A stretch of DNA of 64,000 bases from Sphingobium sp. (GTDB taxonomy: Bacteria > Pseudomonadota > Alphaproteobacteria > Sphingomonadales > Sphingomonadaceae). Location: contig CP136575.1 of assembly GCA_035196065.1 (NCBI GenBank), forward strand, positions 649,001 through 713,000. Reading direction: 5' to 3'. Numbering within the stretch: position 1 is the stretch's first letter; every line of letters starts with the position of its first letter. Position numbers and translations under genes: made by a program. A model generated the notes under the pieces. It was not told the DNA's origin and searched no databases. It was given only the letters and a program-made list of their open reading frames with translations. Positions 1 through 9,023 of this stretch are shown one piece after another.

Positions 1-65
1 ATATCATATTTATATCGTTTTTGGCGTCGGACAAGACGAATCGGAGCGATGCATGATTGGGAAAG

Positions 66-91
66 AAAAAGGGCGGGAAACCCGCCCTTTT
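66..91 (-). terminator. Rho-independent terminator after the M3 peptidase gene
   Basis: A 7-bp perfect GC stem (GGGCGGG / CCCGCCC, 3-nt loop, 71-87), extended by flanking A/T pairs, lies just past the peptidase stop codon. Read on the minus strand it is followed by TTTTTCTTT, the usual intrinsic terminator form. Confidence 0.85.
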
Positions 92-92
92 C

Positions 93-2225
93 TTATTCAG
101 CTGGAACCGGAAAGCCCCGCTTTTTCATGATGTATTTCACATCCGGGTCACGGCCGCGGAAGGCACGATAGGCCTCAATCCGATCGCTTTCATTGCCGGT
201 CGACAACAGCATCGAACGGAAGCGCTCTGCGGTCTCCTTGTCCCAGACATCACCCTTTTCGGTAAAGGCAGCCCAGGTATCGGCATCCATCGTTTCGGAC
301 CAGAGATAGCTGTAATAGCCGGCCGAATAGCCATCATCGGCGAACAGATGGTTGAACTGCGGCAGGCGGTGCCGCATCACCATTTCCTTGGGCATGCCAA
401 TCTCGCCCAATGCCGTCTTTTCAAAGGCGCGTGGATCGGTCACTGGATCAGTCCGGTTGTGGAGCATCATATCGAGGATTGCGCTCGACAGATATTCAAC
501 CGTCGCAAAGCCTTGATTGAACGTATCACTGGCGCGGATCTTGTCGACCAGCGCCTGCGGGATCGGTTCGCCCGTCTGGTAATGCTTGGCATAGGTGTTG
601 AGAATATAAGGCGTGAGCAACCAATTCTCATTCACCTGGCTGGGATATTCCACAAAATCGCGGGGGGTATTGCCAAGGCCGGGCCAGGTAATGTCATAAT
701 TGAGATAATGAATCGCGTGGCCAAATTCGTGAAACAGCGTTGATGCATCGTCAATGCTGATCAGCGTCGGTGTTCCGCCAGCGCCCTTCACAAAGTTATT
801 ATTGTTCGACGCAAGCGTGATGTCGCCATGTCCCGAAAGCTTGTTCTGGCTGCGATAGGTGGTCATCCACGCACCGGAACGTTTGCCCGCGCGGGCGAAG
901 TTATCAAGGTAGAATAGGCCGATCACCTCGCCGTCACGCTTGACCTCGAACGTACGGACGTCCTTTTCAAACACCGGAACCGTGCCGGTGTTTTCAGTGA
1001 AGCTCATACCGTAAAGCCGACCGGCCGCATCGAACATGGCGGCAACCATCTGATCAAGCTGGAAATAGGGTTTGATCTCATTCTGATCGAGATCATATTT
1101 CGCCTTGCGGACCTTTTCCGCATAATAGCGATAGTCCCAAGGCTCGATCGTGATCGCGGCATTTTCCTTGTCGGCGACGGACTGCATGTCGGCCACCTCT
1201 TCCTTGACGCGCGCAACGGCTGCCGGCCAGACCTTCATCATCAGATCCATCGCACGATCGGGTTCTTTCGCCATCGTATCTGCCATACGGAAATGCGCGT
1301 GCGTCTTGAAACCGAGCAGCTCGGCGCGCTGTTGGCGGATTTTCAAGATCTCGGCGATAGTCGCATTAGTATCATTCGCATCGCCATTGTCGCCGCGCAT
1401 AACGAAGGCGCGCCAGATTTTCTCACGCAGGTCACGGCGGGGCGAGTTTTCAAGGAAGGGCTGGATCGCCGAACGCGTGTTCGCCACTGCCCAGCCCTGC
1501 TTGCCTTTCGCTTCCGCGGCAGCCTTAAGTGAGGCAACAAAACTGTCGGGTAGACCCGCAACATCTGACGGGTCGGTCAGCAGGATATAACTTTCCTCGT
1601 CGGCCAGCACCTTGTTCTGGAACTGCGAAAATTTCTTCGCCAGCTCGGTTTCATAGCCGATCAGCTTTGCCTTTTGCTGGGCATCGAGCCTTGCGCCGTT
1701 GCGCACCAACCCTTCATAGGTACGTTCGAGCAAGCGCATCTGGGCCTTGTCCAGCCCGAGGCTGTCACGCTGCTGATACAGATATTGCACGCGCTGGAAC
1801 CAGCGGGCGTCGAGGTTCAGTTCGTTGAAAAAAGCGCTGAGTTTCGGTTCCCAGTCGGCCTGGATCTTACGGATTTCAGGGTTGGAAAGGTTGGATGAAT
1901 GAACCCCCCAAAGCGCAAACAGACGTTCCATATGCGCGCTCGAAAGCTCGCTCGCTTTGATCGTATTGTCGAAGGTAATCGGCGCCGGATTGGTAAGGAT
2001 AGCTTCGAATTCCGCCTTGGTGCGCTTCATTGCGACATTGAAGGTAGCCGGAAAGTCCGACGGCTTCACCTTATCCCAAGGCGGCACGCCATCATAAGGG
2101 CCGGTCCAGGGATCAAGCATCACAGAGCCGGCATCGGCAGCTGGTGCTGCAGCCGTACGTGCCTCAACAGCGACCGGCATGGCTGCCCCCGTCAGTAATG
2201 CAATTGCCAATGGCCATGACTTCAT
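93..2225 (-). CDS. dcp: Secreted M3 family peptidyl-dipeptidase (Dcp type)
   Basis: Zinc metallopeptidase of family M3, which removes dipeptides from the C-terminus of oligopeptides; here probably periplasmic. The zinc motif HEFGH lies near residues 498-502, inside TLFHEFGHAIHYL. The protein of 710 residues has the usual Dcp length. The reading frame is open for 75 more codons upstream, but the ATG at 2225 begins a clear Sec signal peptide (MKSWPLAIALLTGAAMPVAV, then an AEA-like cleavage region), so I chose it. The gene stands alone, divergent from a winged-helix regulator gene, and ends at a strong terminator. Oligopeptidase A (PrlC) is a related cytoplasmic alternative, but the signal peptide argues against it. 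Confidence 0.92.
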   Translation of the reverse strand: MKSWPLAIALLTGAAMPVAVEARTAAAPAADAGSVMLDPWTGPYDGVPPWDKVKPSDFPATFNVAMKRTKAEFEAILTNPAPITFDNTIKASELSSAHMERLFALWGVHSSNLSNPEIRKIQADWEPKLSAFFNELNLDARWFQRVQYLYQQRDSLGLDKAQMRLLERTYEGLVRNGARLDAQQKAKLIGYETELAKKFSQFQNKVLADEESYILLTDPSDVAGLPDSFVASLKAAAEAKGKQGWAVANTRSAIQPFLENSPRRDLREKIWRAFVMRGDNGDANDTNATIAEILKIRQQRAELLGFKTHAHFRMADTMAKEPDRAMDLMMKVWPAAVARVKEEVADMQSVADKENAAITIEPWDYRYYAEKVRKAKYDLDQNEIKPYFQLDQMVAAMFDAAGRLYGMSFTENTGTVPVFEKDVRTFEVKRDGEVIGLFYLDNFARAGKRSGAWMTTYRSQNKLSGHGDITLASNNNNFVKGAGGTPTLISIDDASTLFHEFGHAIHYLNYDITWPGLGNTPRDFVEYPSQVNENWLLTPYILNTYAKHYQTGEPIPQALVDKIRASDTFNQGFATVEYLSSAILDMMLHNRTDPVTDPRAFEKTALGEIGMPKEMVMRHRLPQFNHLFADDGYSAGYYSYLWSETMDADTWAAFTEKGDVWDKETAERFRSMLLSTGNESDRIEAYRAFRGRDPDVKYIMKKRGFPVPAE

Positions 2226-2438
2226 TCCTTTGCGCACAGTTTCTCTCCTGAAACAGGTACCGCAGCAGCCGGGGTACGGCCGTTGCCACCAATGTTCGAT
2301 ACTTAGCGCGGTGGCATGCAACTCGCAAAGCGGCAAATTGCGCTGGACAACCGGCTCCATAATGGAGAGATGTGGTGGCGGGTGGTGGTCCACAAGAGTC
2401 ATTATGGCTCTGACAATATTTTGAGGACCCACCTTTTC

Positions 2439-3341
2439 ATGTCCGATCATTTCAACGCCCGGCCACGCATGTCTGCTGCCGTTATCGCAACACCTGCGGC
2501 GCGCCTGCAGGAGCTGGAAACACTAGCGCGAGAATGCGGCTGCCTGCTGCGCCAGTTTGGCGAGGAATGTGATTTCCTTTTGGTCGCCCGATCATCCGAA
2601 ACGGAGCCGGATGTGCATGTATGGAGCGATATTGCCAATTATCTGGACATTCATGACACCGAGGCACTGGTATGGTCCGATCTTGACGCAATTGATGCTG
2701 CTTATGCTGCATTGCCGGCGGGCAGATGCCATTTCTTTATCGACACGGCAGACTGGCAAGCGGTGGCAATCTTGAGCGGGATCGGGCGGCGTTTGCAACG
2801 GTATAAGGTGCATGAAGGTGGCCAACAGGATGAAACTGTGGCGTTGCACCGGATCAGCAGCGAGCTTGCCGATTTTGCCCGCACTCTGGCGCGTATCGCC
2901 GAACAGGAGGAGGCAGGATCAAGCAGCGTGCGCGACAAGCCGGTCGGCTTTCGGCCAGCGCCACAAGGCTTGCTCGACAATATGGTCAAGGCCAAGGCGC
3001 GACCACGCAACATCCGAGCGATGATCAAGCTGCGCCGGATGCGTGACCGCTTTTTTGATCCCGCACTTTTCGCCGATCCGGGCTGGGACATATTGCTCGA
3101 TCTTTATGCAGCGCAGGATGAGGGCAAGGCGGTATCAGTTTCCAGCCTGTGCATCGCCGCCGCAGTGCCACCGACAACCGCGCTACGCTGGATCACCAAC
3201 ATGACAGAGGCCGGATTGCTGATTCGCGTCCAGGATCCGGGCGATGCGCGCAGGGTGTTTATCGAACTGTCACCCGATACGCGCCAGCAACTGGAAACTT
3301 ATTTCGAAGCCGCATCTGCGATGAGCGGAGTGGCGATTTGA
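2439..3341 (+). CDS. Winged-helix (MarR-like) transcriptional regulator with an unassigned N-terminal domain
   Basis: A protein of 300 residues. The C-terminal ~110 residues (about 190-290) look like a MarR-type winged helix: a helix-turn-helix around SVSSLCIAAAVPPTTALRWI, then a wing ending in DPGDARRVFIELS. The first ~150 residues alternate strands and helices with acidic residues and resemble a degenerate receiver or flavodoxin-like fold; I do not recognise the family. The ATG at 2439 is preceded by GAGGA at 11 nt, which favours it over the upstream ATGs. It is transcribed away from the peptidase gene across a 213-bp gap, so it may control that gene. Ligand and targets are unknown. Confidence 0.7.
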   Translation: MSDHFNARPRMSAAVIATPAARLQELETLARECGCLLRQFGEECDFLLVARSSETEPDVHVWSDIANYLDIHDTEALVWSDLDAIDAAYAALPAGRCHFFIDTADWQAVAILSGIGRRLQRYKVHEGGQQDETVALHRISSELADFARTLARIAEQEEAGSSSVRDKPVGFRPAPQGLLDNMVKAKARPRNIRAMIKLRRMRDRFFDPALFADPGWDILLDLYAAQDEGKAVSVSSLCIAAAVPPTTALRWITNMTEAGLLIRVQDPGDARRVFIELSPDTRQQLETYFEAASAMSGVAI

Positions 3342-3388
3342 CTTGCACGCAGGCACGGGCTTTGGCAAAGCGCCTGCCGGAACCTGAA

Positions 3389-3464
3389 GGGCGCTTAGCT
3401 CAGTTGGTAGAGCATCTCGTTTACACCGAGAGGGTCAGCGGTTCGAGCCCGTTAGCGCCCACCA
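3389..3464 (+). tRNA. tRNA-Val (anticodon TAC)
   Basis: A full cloverleaf can be drawn. The acceptor stem pairs GGGCGCT with AGCGCCC, followed by discriminator A and an encoded CCA. The D-arm is GCTC/GAGC, the anticodon stem TCTCG/CGAGA with loop TTTACAC gives anticodon TAC at 3422-3424, and the T-arm holds GGTTCGAGCCC. Total length is 76 nt. Confidence 0.97.
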
Positions 3465-3513
3465 GGTTTCCCGATCGCCGTTCATATGACGGTAAGGTTC
3501 AAAGAGGCAGATT

Positions 3514-3780
3514 ATGGGCATGGCAAACAGGGCCCGAATTGCAAATGGGATATTGGCAACTGCGCTGATCGCGGGCTTTTCCGTGCCCGCCGCTGCCACA
3601 CGCGGACCCACACAAACCGCCTCTGCTGAACCCTTCACCCTCGTCAAGGAAAAGGGCGACAAGGAAAGCACGGCTGACGCGAAGCTTCCGACGGGTTGCC
3701 GACCTATTGCAAAAAATCTGGGCGACACCCGACCCACGCGCAACACCAACTGTCTGAAACCGCGTCCGATTCTGATGTAG
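3514..3780 (+). CDS. Small secreted protein of unknown function
   Basis: Encodes 88 residues. The N-terminus has a short basic stretch, a hydrophobic core (ILATALIAGFSV) and a PAAA-T-like signal peptidase I site, so the mature protein is about 60 residues and exported. The mature part is hydrophilic, rich in Thr, Pro and Lys, with two cysteines near residues 62 and 80 that could form a disulfide. AAAGAGG lies 6 nt before the ATG, supporting the start. It sits between tRNA-Val and a convergent tlpA. I do not recognise a family. Confidence 0.65.
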   Translation: MGMANRARIANGILATALIAGFSVPAAATRGPTQTASAEPFTLVKEKGDKESTADAKLPTGCRPIAKNLGDTRPTRNTNCLKPRPILM

Positions 3781-3801
3781 TGTCCAGCCTAGGGGGGGGG
3801 A

Positions 3802-4401
3802 TCAAACCGCTTCGTCGAGCAGTTTCTTTACCTCTGCATCATCCCATTCGACACCGCCAATAATCCGCCACACTTCGCGACCCTTGCTGTCGTAGAGGAT
3901 CGTCAGCGGGAGCACCACCGCACCGCCCACCGCACCTGAAAGCCGGTTATCGGGATCGGTATAGGGCTCCAGATTGGCAACGCCCGTCGCATCGAAAAAG
4001 CTTTGAACAGGCTTCAGTCCCTGCAGATCCTGCGAAACGGCGATCACCGACATCTTGCCCTCTTCAAGTTTGGCAAGCGCATCAAGCGTCGGCATTTCTG
4101 CTTTACACGGCGCACACCAGGTCGCCCAGATATTCACCAGAAGCGGCTTACCGACAAATTCGGAAAGCGAAACCTCTCCCGCCTCTGCATCGGCGAAGAT
4201 CACGTCGGGTGCCGACCGCCCCGCAAATTCATAGCTGAGTTCAGCCTTCAGCCCGCTCTCACTGACCAGCCCGAACCCTTGTTTTGCAGCCTTTCCAGTG
4301 GCAGCGGGTTCCGCTTGCTCCTTCGGCGCGCTTTGCCTATCGCAAGCGCCAAGAAACAGCGGCAAAGCAATCAGAAGGGATCGGAAGATTACCCGCGACA
4401 C
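3802..4401 (-). CDS. tlpA: TlpA-like thioredoxin-fold lipoprotein
   Basis: A periplasm-facing thioredoxin-fold protein with active site WCAPC (Cys96, Cys99), as in TlpA/ResA proteins that reduce apocytochromes or copper-delivery proteins. A lipobox (FLGAC, Cys20) predicts lipidation. I place the start at GTG 4401 because GGAG lies 6 nt upstream and the resulting signal peptide is a compact lipoprotein leader. An ATG at 4419 is possible but lacks a good ribosome binding site. Length 199 residues. The 5' end overlaps the divergent argH frame. It could also be called thiol:disulfide interchange protein; the exact substrate is unknown. Confidence 0.88.
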   Translation of the reverse strand: MSRVIFRSLLIALPLFLGACDRQSAPKEQAEPAATGKAAKQGFGLVSESGLKAELSYEFAGRSAPDVIFADAEAGEVSLSEFVGKPLLVNIWATWCAPCKAEMPTLDALAKLEEGKMSVIAVSQDLQGLKPVQSFFDATGVANLEPYTDPDNRLSGAVGGAVVLPLTILYDSKGREVWRIIGGVEWDDAEVKKLLDEAV

Positions 4402-5788
4402 AACAAACTCCAGTAGCATTTGGGGCGGACGGTTCGGTGCCGGCCCGGCAGATGTCATGCGCGAGATAAACGCGTCTATCCCGGTCGACAAGCGACTTTG
4501 GCAGCAGGATATTGCGGGCAGCATCGCCCATGCCGCAATGCTTGGCACACAAGGCATCATCACCGCCGAGGATTCGGCCGCAATCATCGCCGGCCTCAAA
4601 ACGATCCAGCAGGAATATGCAGCGCAGGGCGTTCCCGAGCATATCGAGCTTGAAGACATCCATATGCAGGTCGAAACCCGTTTGCGCGAACTGATCGGCG
4701 ATGCCGCCGGGCGCCTGCACACCGGACGTTCGCGCAATGATCAGGTTGCAACCGATTTCCGCCTTTGGGTACGGGAAGCCTGTCGCGAGATGGACCGCGC
4801 GCTCAAGGCGCTGCAAGTCGCCCTTGTCGATCGCGCAGACCAGAATGCCGACAGCATCATGCCCGGCTTTACCCATTTGCAGGTAGCCCAGCCGGTAACA
4901 CTCGGCCACCATCTGATGGCCTATTATGAAATGACCAAGCGTGATCGCAGCCGCTTTGCAGATTGTGCGCGCAGGCTGAACCGCTCGCCGCTCGGATCAG
5001 CAGCGCTGGCAGGCACGTCCTTCCCGATCGATCGCGAAGCCACTGCTTCTGCCCTTGGTTTTGACGGGCCGACCGCGAACAGCATGGATGGCGTATCCGA
5101 CCGCGATTTCGCAATCGAATATCTGGCCTGCGCAGCGCAGGCAGCGATTCATCTTTCGCGCCTGGCAGAGGAAATCATCCTTTGGGCGTCGCAACCCTTT
5201 GGGTTTATCAAGCTGCCCGACCAATGGTCGACTGGCAGTTCGATCATGCCGCAAAAGCGCAACCCCGATGCCGCTGAACTGGTTCGCGGGCATTGCGGGC
5301 GGATCATCGGTGCCTTTACCGGCCTGATGATCACGATGAAGGGTTTGCCGCTGACCTATTCAAAGGACATGCAGGACGACAAGGCACCTTTATTCGAGGC
5401 GCATGATCTGCTCGACCTCAGCCTTGCAGCGATAACCGGCATGATCGGAGAGGTCGTTTTCAACACTGACCGAATGCGCACTGTTGCCTCCACCGGATTT
5501 TCGACCGCAACCGATCTGGCGGACTGGCTGGTGCGCGAACATGGCGTTCCTTTCCGTGAAGCACACCACATAACCGGTGCAGCAGTGAAATTGTGCGAGG
5601 CGCGAGGCGGCGAACTGGAATTGCTGACAGCGGCCGATCTTGGCGGCATTGATCCCCGTCTGGCCAATGCCCAGCTGCCCGATCTTTCGGTCGCAGGGTC
5701 AGTAAACAGCCGAACCAGCGCTGGCGGCACTGCCCCGCTTCGGGTAAAGGAAGCGATCGCGGCCGCGCGGAAGGAATTGGGATCATGA
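4298..5788 (+). CDS. argH: Argininosuccinate lyase
   Basis: Last step of arginine synthesis: argininosuccinate to arginine plus fumarate, as a cytosolic homotetramer. The signature [12 protein letters not shown] and the N-terminal WGGRF...INASIP block are present, as is HTGRSRND. The start is uncertain. ArgH proteins normally begin about 10-15 residues before WGGRF, but the only standard start codon in frame is the ATG at 4298. That gives 496 residues with an odd 40-residue extension encoded antisense to the tlpA signal peptide. An ATT at 4388, with AGAAGGGA upstream, would give a normal 466 residues. The coordinates use the ATG. The stop overlaps the next gene by 4 bp (ATGA). Confidence 0.93.
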   Translation: MAAGSACSFGALCLSQAPRNSGKAIRRDRKITRDTTNSSSIWGGRFGAGPADVMREINASIPVDKRLWQQDIAGSIAHAAMLGTQGIITAEDSAAIIAGLKTIQQEYAAQGVPEHIELEDIHMQVETRLRELIGDAAGRLHTGRSRNDQVATDFRLWVREACREMDRALKALQVALVDRADQNADSIMPGFTHLQVAQPVTLGHHLMAYYEMTKRDRSRFADCARRLNRSPLGSAALAGTSFPIDREATASALGFDGPTANSMDGVSDRDFAIEYLACAAQAAIHLSRLAEEIILWASQPFGFIKLPDQWSTGSSIMPQKRNPDAAELVRGHCGRIIGAFTGLMITMKGLPLTYSKDMQDDKAPLFEAHDLLDLSLAAITGMIGEVVFNTDRMRTVASTGFSTATDLADWLVREHGVPFREAHHITGAAVKLCEARGGELELLTAADLGGIDPRLANAQLPDLSVAGSVNSRTSAGGTAPLRVKEAIAAARKELGS

Positions 5789-6096
5789 CTCGGACGAACA
5801 AGTTGCTGATTGCCTGCTGTGCCCTGGCTGCACTTGGCGGGTGCGGCAAGGTTGGCGAGTTGCAGCCAAAGGCAGGTCAGGCAATGCCAGACAAGGCCTA
5901 TGGCCAAAGTGAACCCGCCACCGCCGACACATTGACCACCCCTTCGGTTCAAGCGCGGCCTGGCCGCAGCGATGAATTGATGCGCAGGTCAGAACGCCGC
6001 CGTGACGATCCGTTTGATCTGCCACCGGGTGCGGACAACACAAAAGACGAAACACCGCCTGCAAATTCAGAACCTAAAGACAAGACACCGGACTGA
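5785..6096 (+). CDS. Small lipoprotein between argH and lysA (LptM-like)
   Basis: Encodes 103 residues with a lipoprotein signal peptide ending in the lipobox LGGC (Cys20). The residues after it, [11 protein letters not shown], resemble the short N-terminal motif of LptM/YifL, a small lipoprotein that helps mature the LPS translocon LptDE. The rest is Pro/Asp/Lys-rich and probably disordered. It starts in the argH stop (ATGA) and is followed 10 nt later by lysA, so it is co-expressed with both. A small lipoprotein near the lysine/diaminopimelate genes is a recurring arrangement (yifL-dapF in E. coli). The LptM assignment is inference. Confidence 0.72.
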   Translation: MTRTNKLLIACCALAALGGCGKVGELQPKAGQAMPDKAYGQSEPATADTLTTPSVQARPGRSDELMRRSERRRDDPFDLPPGADNTKDETPPANSEPKDKTPD

Positions 6097-6106
6097 CGCT
6101 TCTTCC

Positions 6107-7375
6107 ATGGATTATTTTCAGATTATTGATGGCGTGATGCACGTCGAAGACATGCCGCTGACCCGCATTGCGGAGGATGTGGGATCGCCAGTCTATGTAT
6201 ATTCGCAGGCAACGCTCATCCGCCATGCCCAGGTTTTTCGGGAAGCACTGACCAAGGCAGGCATCGCCAATCCCCATATCGCCTTTGCAATCAAGGCTAA
6301 TCCCAACCTTGCCGTACTGAAAGTATTGGCAGGCGAAGGCTATGGCGCCGACGTTGTGTCAGGCGGCGAAATGCGGCGGGCCCTAGCCGCCGGAATTCCG
6401 GCCAAGGACATCGTCTTTTCGGGCGTGGGCAAGGATGATGCGGAAATGGCTGCCGCGCTGAAGGCCGGCATTGGCCAATTCAACATCGAGTCCGAAGAAG
6501 AAGGCCGCGATCTTGCTGCCCTTGCCGAAACATTGGGCCTGCGCGCCGATGCGGTGCTGCGCGTCAACCCTGACGTCGATGCCCAGACCAACGCCAAGAT
6601 TTCGACGGGCAAGGCGGAGAACAAGTTCGGCATCGGACTGCACCAGACGCCTGCCATCTATGGTCGCCTTGCAGCCCTGCCAGGATTGAACATGCGCGGC
6701 GTGGCACTTCATATTGGGAGCCAGCTGCTCAACCTCGAACCGCTGGAAACCGCGTTCGGCAAGATCGGAAAGCTGATTACCAACCTGCGTAATGCCGGCC
6801 ATAGCATTAGCCATGTCGACCTCGGCGGCGGTCTAGGCGTGCGCTACAAGGAAGGCGACGTTCCGCCGCATCCGGATGAATATGGAGCGATGGTTGCCCG
6901 TGCGACCAAGGATTGGGGCGTACAACTGATGTTCGAACCGGGCCGTGTGATCTGCGGTAATGCCGGCGTGCTGGTGACCAAGGTGATCCGCGTAAAACCG
7001 GGTTCGGGGAACACACCCTTTGTCATCGTCGATGCGGCAATGAACGATCTTGCCCGCCCAGCGCTCTATGATGCTTGGCATGATTTCGAGGCGGTCTCGC
7101 CAACAGGCGACCGTTTCACCGCCAACATCGTTGGCCCTGTTTGCGAAACCGGTGATACTTTCGCGATGGGACGCGAGATCGACAAGGTAATCGCGGGTGA
7201 TCTTGCAATCTTTCGCACTGCCGGTGCCTATGGCGCGACGATGGCGAGCACCTATAACAGCCGCGGGTTGGTCCCCGAAGTATTGGTGAGCGGTGATCGT
7301 TATGCAGTCGTCGCCGAGCGGATCGAGCCGGCAACGATCCTTGCCGCCGAACATGTGCCCGACTGGCTTGCCTGA
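6107..7375 (+). CDS. lysA: Diaminopimelate decarboxylase
   Basis: PLP enzyme that decarboxylates meso-diaminopimelate to L-lysine. Fold-type III signatures are present: the PLP lysine in FAIKANPNLAVLK (about residue 64), the glycine loop DLGGGLGVRY, FEPGR for substrate and phosphate contact, and the catalytic-cysteine block GPVCETGDTFA. The ATG at 6107 gives 422 residues and the usual N-terminus MDYF; the upstream open frame has no homologous look and overlaps the lipoprotein gene. It follows argH and the lipoprotein in one rightward operon. Confidence 0.96.
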   Translation: MDYFQIIDGVMHVEDMPLTRIAEDVGSPVYVYSQATLIRHAQVFREALTKAGIANPHIAFAIKANPNLAVLKVLAGEGYGADVVSGGEMRRALAAGIPAKDIVFSGVGKDDAEMAAALKAGIGQFNIESEEEGRDLAALAETLGLRADAVLRVNPDVDAQTNAKISTGKAENKFGIGLHQTPAIYGRLAALPGLNMRGVALHIGSQLLNLEPLETAFGKIGKLITNLRNAGHSISHVDLGGGLGVRYKEGDVPPHPDEYGAMVARATKDWGVQLMFEPGRVICGNAGVLVTKVIRVKPGSGNTPFVIVDAAMNDLARPALYDAWHDFEAVSPTGDRFTANIVGPVCETGDTFAMGREIDKVIAGDLAIFRTAGAYGATMASTYNSRGLVPEVLVSGDRYAVVAERIEPATILAAEHVPDWLA

Positions 7376-7381
7376 CCCCCG

Positions 7382-8167
7382 ATGGACCAACTGCCGCTTT
7401 TCCTGAATGTCAGGGGCAAGCCCATTATCCTTGTGGGCGAAGGTGAAGCGGCCGATGCAAAACGGCGACTGATTGAACGTGCCGGCGGGCACTGCGTATG
7501 CGAAGAATCGCAAAATGCCCGCCTCGCCTTTGTTGCGATCGAGGATGAATTGCTGGCCAAAGCTGCCAGCACCCGTTTGAAAATGCGCGGCTTGCTGGTC
7601 AATGTCGTCGATCGGCCGAAACTGTGCGACTTTACCGTGCCTGCAATTGTCGACCGCGATCCCTTGCTCGTCGCAGTTGGAACCGGCGGGGCGTCAGCGG
7701 GGCTGGCAAAGATGGTGCGCCAGGCAATCGAACGGCTGTTGCCCGCACGTCTTGGCGAACTGGCCCTGCGCCTGAAAAGTGCCCGCGATGCCATGCGACT
7801 GCGCTGGAACGAAGGTGCAGAGCGACGGCGACGCCTCGATGCAGCACTGGTACCGGGCGGCTTACTCGATCCGCTCGACGATGATTCGGCCGATAGGGTC
7901 GATAGCTGGCTGGCATCGGACACCGTGCTGCACCCTTCACGTGTGGTGACAATTGATCTGCACTCCTCCGATCCAGACGATCTGACACTTAAGACCGCAA
8001 GGCTTTTGGGGCAGGCTGATCATTTGTTCGTCGATGGCGAGATAGGCGAAGCACTGGTCAACCGCGCGCGCGCCGATGCTGCACGCCATGAAGGCCCGCC
8101 CTCCGATCCACCGCCGCCGGGACTTGTCATCCATTTGCGGCTGCGCCACGATCCGCGACATGACTGA
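7382..8167 (+). CDS. cysG: Siroheme synthase N-terminal domain (precorrin-2 dehydrogenase/ferrochelatase) with a degenerate methyltransferase remnant
   Basis: Residues 1-150 match the Met8p-like part of CysG: a Rossmann fold with the NAD loop VGEGEAADAKRR, followed by the dimerisation helices. This part oxidises precorrin-2 and inserts iron to make siroheme for sulfite and nitrite reductases. In full CysG a SAM uroporphyrinogen methyltransferase domain of ~250 residues follows. Here only about 50 residues of it remain (about 187-237), where the usual GAGPGDPELLT glycine loop has become LHSSDPDDLT before a still recognisable LKTARLLGQADHLFVD helix-strand. It cannot bind SAM in the normal way, so a separate cobA is needed. 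It overlaps proC by 8 bp. Confidence 0.82.
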   Translation: MDQLPLFLNVRGKPIILVGEGEAADAKRRLIERAGGHCVCEESQNARLAFVAIEDELLAKAASTRLKMRGLLVNVVDRPKLCDFTVPAIVDRDPLLVAVGTGGASAGLAKMVRQAIERLLPARLGELALRLKSARDAMRLRWNEGAERRRRLDAALVPGGLLDPLDDDSADRVDSWLASDTVLHPSRVVTIDLHSSDPDDLTLKTARLLGQADHLFVDGEIGEALVNRARADAARHEGPPSDPPPPGLVIHLRLRHDPRHD

Positions 8168-8966
8168 TCTTTCGCCTGATAATCCTCTGCTTTTCTTTGG
8201 TTGCGGCAATATGGGCCGCGCGATGCTCGACGGTTGGCTGCGCAGCGACATCAACCCCGCTGCCTTCATCATCGTCGATCCGGCAGCGGCAGATTACCCC
8301 GCTGGCGTACAGCATTTCACCGATGCCGCTTTATATGCCGGACAGGTCAGCACAGCGGTGATCGCGGTGAAGCCGCAAATGTTCCCACAATTGGCACCGC
8401 GCCTTTCGGCCCTGTTGCACCCCGACGCCCGCGCGATTTCGGTGATGGCAGGTGTACGGCTCGACCAACTCGCCGATGCCCTCCCCGGACGGCAGATCAT
8501 TCGGCTGATGCCCAATCTTGCGGCAGCACTTGGCAAATCGCCATTGGGTTTATGCGCAGCGCAACAGGCAGCAGAAAGCCGGTTAGCCATAGAAGAGCTG
8601 GTGTCGCCTTTGGGTACGCCAGTGTGGATAGAGGATGAAGCGCTGATGGACGCCGTCACTGCGCTCGCAGGGTCGGGGCCGGCCTTTGTCTATCGCTTTA
8701 TCGAGGCACTTTCGCGCGCCGGCGAAGCGCTGGGTCTAGATCCCGACATTGCATCGAAGCTGGCAATGGCAATGGTCGATGGCGCGGTGGACCTTGCGGC
8801 TAACTCGGACCTCTCACCGCAGGAACTGGCGACACGCGTAACCAGCCCGGGTGGAACGACTGCAGCAGGACTGGCGGTTCTGGACGCAGACGAGGCACTG
8901 GCTGTGTTGGTCGGCGATACCTTGCGCGCGGCGCGGGATCGCGGTGTGGAACTGGCCAAATCCTAA
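8160..8966 (+). CDS. proC: Pyrroline-5-carboxylate reductase
   Basis: Reduces 1-pyrroline-5-carboxylate to L-proline with NAD(P)H. The N-terminus FFGCGNMGRAMLDGWL is the Rossmann nucleotide loop, and ALAGSGPAFVYRFIEAL with TSPGGTTAAGL in the C-terminal dimerisation domain is diagnostic. The ATG at 8160 lies in the tail of the siroheme gene and gives 268 residues, the family length. Last gene of the argH-to-proC rightward run, and followed by a hairpin terminator. Confidence 0.95.
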   Translation: MTDLSPDNPLLFFGCGNMGRAMLDGWLRSDINPAAFIIVDPAAADYPAGVQHFTDAALYAGQVSTAVIAVKPQMFPQLAPRLSALLHPDARAISVMAGVRLDQLADALPGRQIIRLMPNLAAALGKSPLGLCAAQQAAESRLAIEELVSPLGTPVWIEDEALMDAVTALAGSGPAFVYRFIEALSRAGEALGLDPDIASKLAMAMVDGAVDLAANSDLSPQELATRVTSPGGTTAAGLAVLDADEALAVLVGDTLRAARDRGVELAKS

Positions 8967-8973
8967 AGAAAAA

Positions 8974-9003
8974 GGGCCGCAACTTTGCAGCGCGGCCCTC
9001 TTA
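8974..9003. terminator. Hairpin terminator between convergent proC and sleB-like genes
   Basis: A 7-bp perfect stem GGGCCGC / GCGGCCC with an 11-nt loop (8974-8998). The minus-strand product is followed by TTTTTCTTT, so it mainly ends the leftward sleB-like transcript. The plus-strand side is followed by a weaker T-rich stretch (TCTTATCATT) and may also stop proC transcription. Confidence 0.8.
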
Positions 9004-9023
9004 TCATTCCGAAAATCGGCCAA

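Noticed and set aside
57-743. Open frame on the plus strand inside the peptidase gene
   Set aside because: Antisense shadow of the M3 peptidase; no recognisable protein features.
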